DNA from: an uncultured Opitutia bacterium
GTDB lineage: Bacteria > Verrucomicrobiota > Verrucomicrobiia > Opitutales > UBA953
Length of the DNA: 20,051 nucleotides
Direction of reading: 5' to 3'
Assembly (NCBI GenBank): GCA_903929325.1
Contig: CAIYUD010000045.1
Span: 1-20,051 of the forward strand
Below are positions 14,590 through 20,051 of this stretch, one piece after another. The translations under genes and the position numbers were made by a program. The notes below the pieces were generated by a model, which was not told where the DNA came from, did not search any database, and was given only the letters and a program-made list of their open reading frames with translations. How positions within the stretch are numbered: position 1 is the first letter of the stretch; each line of letters starts with the position of its first letter.

Positions 14590-14646
14590 CGTCAAGGCAA
14601 CTTGGACACTATTCATAGTTCAACTTTACCTTCAAACGCAATCGCC

Positions 14647-14943
14647 ATGCTTCCTCCTCTCTGCTTCCTCAACGGTGAAACCGCTATCGTTATCCTGTTG
14701 ATTGCTGTTCTTCTTTTCGGTGGCTCCAAGCTACCCGAACTCGCCCGTGGTATGGGCAAGGCTAAGCGCGAATTCAAGAAAGCTTCGGAAGAAGTCGAAG
14801 ATGAAGTCCGCTCCGCTGTCGACGAAGATGAACGTCGCAAGACACGTCTTCGTGAAATTGAAAACGAAGAACGCGCCAAGGTTCGTGCTCGCATCGAAGA
14901 AGAAGAGCGCGCCAACCGCAAGGGCGACGGTAAGTCTAACTAA
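14647..14943 (+). CDS. tatA: Twin-arginine translocase subunit TatA/TatE family
   Basis: TatA oligomers form the protein-conducting part of the Tat pathway, which exports folded proteins across the inner membrane. From ATG 14647 the protein has 98 residues. A short N-terminus leads to a single transmembrane helix (ETAIVILLIAVLLF, 11-24), then the FG hinge in FGGSKLPELARGMGKAKREFKKA, which is the family signature amphipathic helix. The remaining roughly 50 residues are almost entirely charged (Glu/Arg/Lys), predicting an extended helix or coiled coil. An in-frame start at 14602 would add 15 unlikely residues. No tatB or tatC is nearby. The gene is followed by the riboflavin synthase gene after 15 nt. 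Confidence 0.93.
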   Translation: MLPPLCFLNGETAIVILLIAVLLFGGSKLPELARGMGKAKREFKKASEEVEDEVRSAVDEDERRKTRLREIENEERAKVRARIEEEERANRKGDGKSN

Positions 14944-14958
14944 GTTTAGTCAGGGACG

Positions 14959-15546
14959 ATGTTTACCGGCCTGGTAGAGTCTACGGGCACGGTTACCGCT
15001 TACTCCCCCACTCCTTCGGGCGGACGTACCCTCACGGTTCGTTCAAAGATCTACGCTGATACTAAACCCGGTGATAGCATCGCCCACAACGGTTGCTGCC
15101 TAACAGTCGCGAGCATCCAAGGCGATACCGCCACATTTGATCTTCTCGGAGAAACACTGCGTGCGACAAATTTAGGCGACTTGAAGTCCGGCGATACCGT
15201 CAACCTCGAGCGCAGCCTACTTCCAACCACCCGCCTGGGCGGACATTTCGTCACCGGCCACGTCGACACCACTGGCACCATCCAAAAGATTGAGCCCCAA
15301 GGGGCAGACATCTTACTGCGCATCGAAGCGCCTACCGACTTCCTCCGCTTCGTTATCCCGAAAGGATGCCTAACCGTTGATGGCATGTCTTTGACGGTCG
15401 CCGAGGTAGGCACCACGTATTTCGACATCTGGATTATCCCCCATACCCTCGCAGTTACCAACCTCAGTCAACGCAAGCCAGGCCAACGGGTTAACCTCGA
15501 ATCCGACCTTTTAGCGAAGTACACAGCCAAGCTCCTCGGAAAGTAA
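14959..15546 (+). CDS. ribE: Riboflavin synthase, alpha subunit
   Basis: The enzyme dismutates two 6,7-dimethyl-8-ribityllumazine molecules to riboflavin and a pyrimidine, the last step of vitamin B2 synthesis. The 195-residue protein has the two tandem lumazine-binding barrels of the family. The first begins MFTGLVESTGTV and contains SIAHNGCCLTV (40-50) and LGETLRATNLG. The second begins GGHFVTGHVDTTG (94-106) and contains VDGMSLTV and the IPHTLAVTNL segment. The length is slightly under the usual 200-215. The ATG is preceded by AGGGA. No FMN riboswitch is visible in the 15-nt spacer from tatA, so transcription probably comes from upstream of tatA. Confidence 0.96.
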   Translation: MFTGLVESTGTVTAYSPTPSGGRTLTVRSKIYADTKPGDSIAHNGCCLTVASIQGDTATFDLLGETLRATNLGDLKSGDTVNLERSLLPTTRLGGHFVTGHVDTTGTIQKIEPQGADILLRIEAPTDFLRFVIPKGCLTVDGMSLTVAEVGTTYFDIWIIPHTLAVTNLSQRKPGQRVNLESDLLAKYTAKLLGK

Positions 15547-15608
15547 CTTCGCTTTAACGAAAATCATCAGTTGAAAAACGCCGGGCACTCGCAAGCGTAG
15601 TCGCGACC

Positions 15609-16490
15609 ATGATTGAGTCCGCCCGCAAACCTGACTGGCTCCGCGCCCGACTTCCGAGCGGCCCGGACTACATGGAGACGCGTCGCAACGTTGATGAGCA
15701 CAAACTGCACACCGTCTGCGAGTCTGCCCAATGTCCGAACTTAGGTGAATGTTGGTCCAGAGGTACAGCCACGGTCATGATTCTCGGCAATATCTGCACA
15801 CGCTCCTGCACCTTCTGTGCCGTACAAACCGGTCGCCCCACGGAACTCGATCTCGGCGAACCAGCCCGCGTTGCTGAATCGATTGCCCAAATGAAATTGC
15901 GCCACGTGGTTATCACCTCCGTAGCTCGCGATGATTTGAAGGACGGCGGTGCTTCCGTTTGGGCTGCCACAGTACGCGCCGCACGTCACCGCAATCCACA
16001 AACCACTTTCGAAGTTCTCCCTGCCGACTTCCGCGGCGAACAAGTGCACCTCGACACACTGCTCGATGCACGACCCGACATCCTTAACCATAATTTAGAA
16101 ACCGTTGAGCGCCTCCAGCGTCCTATCCGTAAGACCGCGCGCTACGATCGCTCTTTCTGGGTATTGAAGCACGCGAAGTCGCGCGACTTCATCACCAAAA
16201 CCGGCATCATGCTCGGCATTGGCGAACGCGAAGAGGAAATCGATCAGATCCTGAGAGATATCGCCGCAGCCAAGGTCGATATTCTGACCATCGGACAATA
16301 CCTTCAGCCCTCCAAAGACCATACACCGATTGATCGCTGGGTTCACCCCGACGAATTCGCTCGCTGGAAACAACGCGCACTCGAAGTGGGCATTCGCCAC
16401 GTCGAATCTGGCCCGATGGTGCGCTCATCGTACCGTGCCGACGAACAAGTCGTGAAGTTTGATTTGCTCGCTCGTCGAGCACGTACCTGA
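15609..16490 (+). CDS. lipA: Lipoyl synthase
   Basis: This radical-SAM enzyme inserts two sulfurs into octanoyl groups on lipoyl domains (E2 and H-protein) to make lipoate. In the 293-residue protein the auxiliary 4Fe-4S cluster cysteines are C37, C42 and C48 in CESAQCPNLGEC. The SAM cluster is C63, C67 and C70 in CTRSCTFC. The C-terminal RSSY (272-275) supplies the serine ligand to the auxiliary cluster. MILGNICTR, TSVARDDL, HNLETV and the TIGQYLQPS stretch are all as expected. A 62-nt spacer separates it from the riboflavin synthase gene, and the helicase gene starts one base after its stop. No lipB is visible in the window. Confidence 0.97.
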   Translation: MIESARKPDWLRARLPSGPDYMETRRNVDEHKLHTVCESAQCPNLGECWSRGTATVMILGNICTRSCTFCAVQTGRPTELDLGEPARVAESIAQMKLRHVVITSVARDDLKDGGASVWAATVRAARHRNPQTTFEVLPADFRGEQVHLDTLLDARPDILNHNLETVERLQRPIRKTARYDRSFWVLKHAKSRDFITKTGIMLGIGEREEEIDQILRDIAAAKVDILTIGQYLQPSKDHTPIDRWVHPDEFARWKQRALEVGIRHVESGPMVRSSYRADEQVVKFDLLARRART

Positions 16491-16491
16491 C

Positions 16492-18552
16492 GTGGAAGGC
16501 TTACCGCCGGTCGATTTCGCAGGCGAACTCAACGCCGAGCAGTATGCCGCTGTTACCGCACCGCGTGGCCCTGCCCTCGTACTGGCCGGCGCAGGCTCAG
16601 GCAAAACGCGCACCCTCACCTACCGCGTCGCCTGGTTACTCGCCCAGGGGGCACGTCCTTGGGATATCCTCCTCCTCACCTTTACCAACAAATCCGCCAA
16701 AGAGATGTTGGAGCGCGTCGAGGACTTAACCGGAATCCCACGCGGGCAATTTTGGGGCGGCACCTTCCATAGCATCGGTATGCGTATCATCCGACGCCAC
16801 CCCGAGGCAGCCGGACGCGACGCGAACTTCACCATCCTAGACGCCAAAGAAGCCGATCAGCTGATGACCGAAGTAGTGACGGCCCGCGACGGCGCATTCA
16901 TCAAAGATAAAACCAATCCCAAAGCCGCTGTCATCCTCGACACCGTCTCGCACGCTCGCAACACCCTGCGCCCCTTAAGAGAAGTTGCCGAAGAGCGCTT
17001 GAGTTGGATGAAAGGCGGTGCCGATAAAATAATCACCTTCGCCGAAGATTACACTAAAGTGAAAGCGGACAGAAATCTTTGCGACTTCGATGACTTACTC
17101 GAACTCTGGTTAAAGATTCTAGAGACCGACCCTGTCGCCCTCGAAGCTTACCGTCGACGCTTTGCACACATCCTAGTCGACGAGTTTCAAGATACCAATC
17201 GCCTGCAAAGCCGCATCCTCGATTTACTCGCCAAGGACCATCAAATCATGGCCGTGGGCGATGACGCGCAATGTATCTATACTTGGCGAGGTGCGGATTG
17301 GGAAAACGTCGTGGCCTTCCCCGATCGACACCCAGGCACTACCATTCACCGGATTGAAACGAATTATCGCTCAACCCCTGAGATCCTCGATTTCGCCAAT
17401 GAGATTCTCCGCCACCGTCCGCAAAACAAAGGATTCGAACGCGAGCTGCGCGCGGTTCGTCCTCAAGGTGCCAAACCTTTTGTGTACGACATCTCCGACA
17501 CAAGCCAGCAGGCCAAGTTGATTGGACGTCGCATTGGTGCCCTGCATCGCGATGGCGTCTCTTTGCGCGACATCCATGTCCTCTACCGCGCACATTACCA
17601 GTCGCTCGAGTTACAAATGGAACTCAACGCACTGGGCATTCCTTTTGTCATCACGAGTGGTCATAAATTCTTCGACCTCTCGCATGTCAAAGACCTCCTC
17701 GTACACTTGCGCGTCGTGCATAACCCTGACGACCGTATCGCGTGGTCACGCCTACTTTGTCTCTTGCCGAAAGTCGGCCCCGTGAGTTCGAATAAAATTC
17801 ACGCTGCTGCCGAAGAAGTCGCTGCCAAGTCTGGTCGTCACATCATCCGCGCACTCCGTGATCCCGCAGTACTCAAAAAAGTTAGCGAGTTAGCCAAAGA
17901 GGACTTCACCGACCTCGCCGTTACGCTGGAAGACATTCTCGATGGAACCGAAGCTGCCCGCGGACAAGCTGCTAGCGAAAACACGCACGAGAAACCTGCA
18001 GACCTTTTCTCCGAAAAAGCGATAGCCGGTGGACAACGGGTTGCGCGGACACCTGCCGAATCTGTGCGTATCGCCATTGAAGGTTGGTACGGCGGTCACA
18101 TGCGTACGCTCTTTCCCGATTGGCGTGAACGCGAAGAAGATCTTCAGGGGCTCATTGGTTTCGCATCACGCTTCGAAGACATCGGCGACCTCGTTGCTCA
18201 GGTCACACTTCTCAATGGCGAGAGTTCTGATAAATCTCCCGAGCCCACCGAGGAGATGTTGCGCTTAACCACCATCCATCAATCCAAAGGTCTCGAATTC
18301 CCCGTCGTCTTCTTACTCGGGGTGGCCGACGGATTACTACCCCTGCAGCGCGCGGTGGATGACGGCGATGTCGAAGAAGAACGCCGACTTTTCTATGTGG
18401 CCTGTACGCGTGCCATGGACCAGCTGCACCTTTTTTGTCCCCGTTTTAGTACCTCGGGAGAAGGCTATCGCCCCCTCGACCCCTGCCAGTTCCTTGAGTC
18501 GATGGTACCAGAGGTCTATGAGCGAATCGACTACACCCAACGCCGTCTCTAA
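16492..18552 (+). CDS. UvrD/PcrA-type superfamily 1 ATP-dependent 3'-5' DNA helicase
   Basis: This is a DNA helicase of the UvrD/Rep/PcrA type, used in repair and replication-fork maintenance. From GTG 16492 it has 686 residues. Motif I is LAGAGSGKTRTLTYR (31-45), Ia is LLTFTNKSAKEM (61-72), Ib is GTFHSIGMRIIRRHPE, II is ILVDEFQDTN (227-236), III is AVGDDAQCIYTWRGAD (254-269), IV is NYRSTPEILDFANEI, V is TTIHQSKGLEFPVVFLLGVADGLLP and VI is EERRLFYVACTRA. The open frame reaches back to a TTG at 16459 inside lipA; the GTG directly after the lipA stop is the more natural start. The C-terminus is short and lacks an obvious Tudor-like PcrA tail, so choosing among uvrD, rep and pcrA is not justified. 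Confidence 0.94.
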   Translation: MEGLPPVDFAGELNAEQYAAVTAPRGPALVLAGAGSGKTRTLTYRVAWLLAQGARPWDILLLTFTNKSAKEMLERVEDLTGIPRGQFWGGTFHSIGMRIIRRHPEAAGRDANFTILDAKEADQLMTEVVTARDGAFIKDKTNPKAAVILDTVSHARNTLRPLREVAEERLSWMKGGADKIITFAEDYTKVKADRNLCDFDDLLELWLKILETDPVALEAYRRRFAHILVDEFQDTNRLQSRILDLLAKDHQIMAVGDDAQCIYTWRGADWENVVAFPDRHPGTTIHRIETNYRSTPEILDFANEILRHRPQNKGFERELRAVRPQGAKPFVYDISDTSQQAKLIGRRIGALHRDGVSLRDIHVLYRAHYQSLELQMELNALGIPFVITSGHKFFDLSHVKDLLVHLRVVHNPDDRIAWSRLLCLLPKVGPVSSNKIHAAAEEVAAKSGRHIIRALRDPAVLKKVSELAKEDFTDLAVTLEDILDGTEAARGQAASENTHEKPADLFSEKAIAGGQRVARTPAESVRIAIEGWYGGHMRTLFPDWREREEDLQGLIGFASRFEDIGDLVAQVTLLNGESSDKSPEPTEEMLRLTTIHQSKGLEFPVVFLLGVADGLLPLQRAVDDGDVEEERRLFYVACTRAMDQLHLFCPRFSTSGEGYRPLDPCQFLESMVPEVYERIDYTQRRL

Positions 18553-18565
18553 GGCTCTATGACAC

Positions 18566-18590
18566 GTGGGCGCCATTGGGCGCTTGCTTT
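18566..18590 (+). terminator. Candidate intrinsic terminator after the helicase gene
   Basis: Bases 18566-18574 and 18579-18587 form a 9-bp stem, including three G-T wobble pairs, with a 4-nt ATTG loop; a short TTT follows. It sits 14 nt beyond the helicase stop and upstream of serA. The T-run is weak, so termination may be partial. Confidence 0.4.
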
Positions 18591-18628
18591 CTGGGGGGTC
18601 TAAGGGCTTATCTAAAGGCCAATTTACA

Positions 18629-20051
18629 ATGAAAAAGGTACTCGTGGCCGATAAGATTAGTCCGACGGGGGTTGCCCTCCTTCGGGCCCAAACTGGCTAT
18701 GAAGTCATCGAGGCTTACGGCTCAACCCCGGAGAAGCTCCTGACCCTGGTGGGCGACGTCCATGCCATCCTCGTTCGTTCTGAATCCCAGATTACCCGCG
18801 AGGTCCTCGCCGCCGCCCCCAAGCTGGTCTGCGTCGGTCGTGCGGGCGTGGGTGTTGATAATATTGATGTCGATGCTGCCACCGACCGTGGCGTCATCGT
18901 CATGAACACCCCTTCGGGCAATACCGTCGCCACCGCTGAACTCACCTTTAGTCACCTTCTCTGCCTCGCACGTCCACTTCCTGAAGCAGTGCAATCGATG
19001 CGCGAAGGTAAGTGGGATCGCAAAACCCTTTCAGGCACCGAACTTTTCGGAAAATCTCTCGGCGTTCTCGGATTAGGTCGCATCGGCGCCGAAGTCGCTA
19101 AGCGCGCCCTCGCCTTCGGCATGAAGGTTTATGCGTACGATCCATATCTAACCGAAGCTCGCGCCAAAGCTCTCGGCGTTATCATGGCCACACTCGATGA
19201 AGTTTTTGCGCAAGCAGACTACATCACCGTGCACATGCCCTTAACCGAACAGACCGAAGGCATGGTCAACGCAGCCGCATTCGCTAAAATGAAGAAGGGC
19301 GTGAAAATTGTGAATTGTGCACGTGGTGGCATCGTCGATGAAGCCGCGCTCGCCGCCGCACTCGCTTCCGGCCAATGCGGCGGTTGTGGTTTCGACGTCT
19401 TTGTCGAAGAGCCCATGGTCAAAGACCACGCGCTGCGCGGTCTCCCCAAAGCTCATTTGTCGCCCCACCTCGGTGCCTCAACTGCCGAAGCACAAGAAAA
19501 CGTCGGCCTCGAAGTCGCAGAATCCTGCATCACTGTCCTGGCCGGTGGATTCCCTGGCAACGCCGTTAATCTTCCACCGGTCGACGCGCAGACGCTGACC
19601 GCGATGCGTCCATTCTTACAGCTCGGCGAAAAACTTGGCTCACTCGTTCGCCAACTCGCTGCGCCCAATCGCGTCGAATCCATTCGACTCACCACGTTCG
19701 GAGCCGGATCAGAAGCTGGCGCCAATGCGCTCTCTCGCTCAGTGCAACGTGGCTACCTGCGTGCGATTGCCGAAGGCGTCAATGATGTGAATGCCCCGAG
19801 CAAACTCAAAGCACTCGGGGTTGAATTCCAATCCGTTCGCTCATCAGCTGAAGCTGATTACAAAGAACTCTTACTCGTCGAAGCCACTCTCTCGGGCGGC
19901 GGTACGGCATCGGTGGCTGGCACCATCCTCGGCAAGGCGCTCTCACCGCGCATTGTTTCGGTGAACGGTCGCACCCTTGAGTTCGTACCGGAAGGTAAAC
20001 TTCTCCTGATCGAAAATCAGGATCAACCTGGTATCATTGGTACACTCGGAA
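18629..20051 (+). CDS. serA: D-3-phosphoglycerate dehydrogenase, 3' end outside the window
   Basis: SerA oxidises 3-phosphoglycerate to 3-phosphohydroxypyruvate with NAD, the first step of serine synthesis. The frame is open from ATG 18629 to the window end, giving 474 of an expected 520-530 residues. The start MKKVLVADKISPTG is canonical and AAAGG lies about 10 nt upstream. The substrate loop VGRAGVGVDNID (69-80), the NAD motif GLGRIG (148-153) and the catalytic Arg232 (NCARGGIVDE), Glu261 (FVEEP) and His280 (SPHLGAST) are present. The intervening ASB domain follows from about 320, and LLIENQDQPGIIGTLG at the very end begins the regulatory ACT domain. This is the long, ACT-containing type found in many bacteria. 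It probably has its own promoter in 18588-18628. Confidence 0.96.
   Translation, partial: MKKVLVADKISPTGVALLRAQTGYEVIEAYGSTPEKLLTLVGDVHAILVRSESQITREVLAAAPKLVCVGRAGVGVDNIDVDAATDRGVIVMNTPSGNTVATAELTFSHLLCLARPLPEAVQSMREGKWDRKTLSGTELFGKSLGVLGLGRIGAEVAKRALAFGMKVYAYDPYLTEARAKALGVIMATLDEVFAQADYITVHMPLTEQTEGMVNAAAFAKMKKGVKIVNCARGGIVDEAALAAALASGQCGGCGFDVFVEEPMVKDHALRGLPKAHLSPHLGASTAEAQENVGLEVAESCITVLAGGFPGNAVNLPPVDAQTLTAMRPFLQLGEKLGSLVRQLAAPNRVESIRLTTFGAGSEAGANALSRSVQRGYLRAIAEGVNDVNAPSKLKALGVEFQSVRSSAEADYKELLLVEATLSGGGTASVAGTILGKALSPRIVSVNGRTLEFVPEGKLLLIENQDQPGIIGTLG

Noticed and set aside
14944..14958. FMN riboswitch ahead of the riboflavin synthase gene
   Set aside because: The spacer from tatA is only 15 nt and carries none of the conserved FMN-riboswitch sequence; the region before tatA lacks it too.
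1..20051. CRISPR array, insertion sequence, prophage, toxin-antitoxin or defence cluster
   Set aside because: I found no regularly spaced repeats, transposase or integrase motifs, or paired small toxin/antitoxin genes. Nearly all space is filled by recognisable housekeeping genes.

Overview
The window is a compact, gene-dense stretch of a Gram-negative bacterial chromosome. LpxK (lipid A), a Tat translocase subunit and a Yej-type periplasmic peptide/oligopeptide uptake system point to an outer membrane and periplasm. The gene mix, the moderately GC-rich codon use, the 260-residue protein with a GGFR..ADLTWIR motif and the scarcity of clear Shine-Dalgarno sites would suit a Verrucomicrobiota/Opitutae-like organism. 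That placement is an inference from style and recall, not something the sequence proves. Almost everything recognisable is housekeeping. I see no CRISPR array, insertion sequence, prophage or defence island.

Left edge (1-213, minus strand): the 5' half of a tRNA-Ile(CAU) gene, interrupted directly after its CAU anticodon by a self-splicing group I intron of the small tRNA-intron (IC3) type. The P2, P4, P6, 5'-P7 and P8 parts of the intron lie in the window. The 3' end of the intron and the 3' tRNA exon run off base 1. This is the most notable element here.

348-1618 (minus): tatD and an EVE-domain protein, coupled by an ATGA overlap. 1619-1897 is the divergent intergenic region. 1898-6307 (plus): a tight three-gene operon of a YejB-type permease, a YejE-type permease and a YejA-type binding protein. 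Both permeases carry extra soluble insertions after their first membrane helix, and no ATPase gene accompanies them.

6311-7507 (minus): lpxK, convergent with the transporter operon. 7571-9048 (plus): panD (beta-alanine for pantothenate/CoA), overlapping a class V PLP aminotransferase. 9081-11825 (plus): a long topoisomerase III-type enzyme with a degenerate C-terminal repeat/zinc region. 11831-14589 (minus): a tightly packed operon of acylphosphatase, ABC ATPase, ABC-2-type permease and an unknown membrane-anchored helical-repeat-like protein. 14647-15546 (plus): tatA and the riboflavin synthase gene. 15609-18552 (plus): lipA, with a UvrD/PcrA-type helicase starting one base after its stop. 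18629-20051 (plus): serA, cut by the window end just as its ACT domain begins.

The dominant organisational theme is translational coupling: ATGA or TAATG overlaps and gaps of 1-6 nt occur at tatD/EVE, within the Yej genes, at panD/aminotransferase, within the acylphosphatase/ABC operon and at lipA/helicase.
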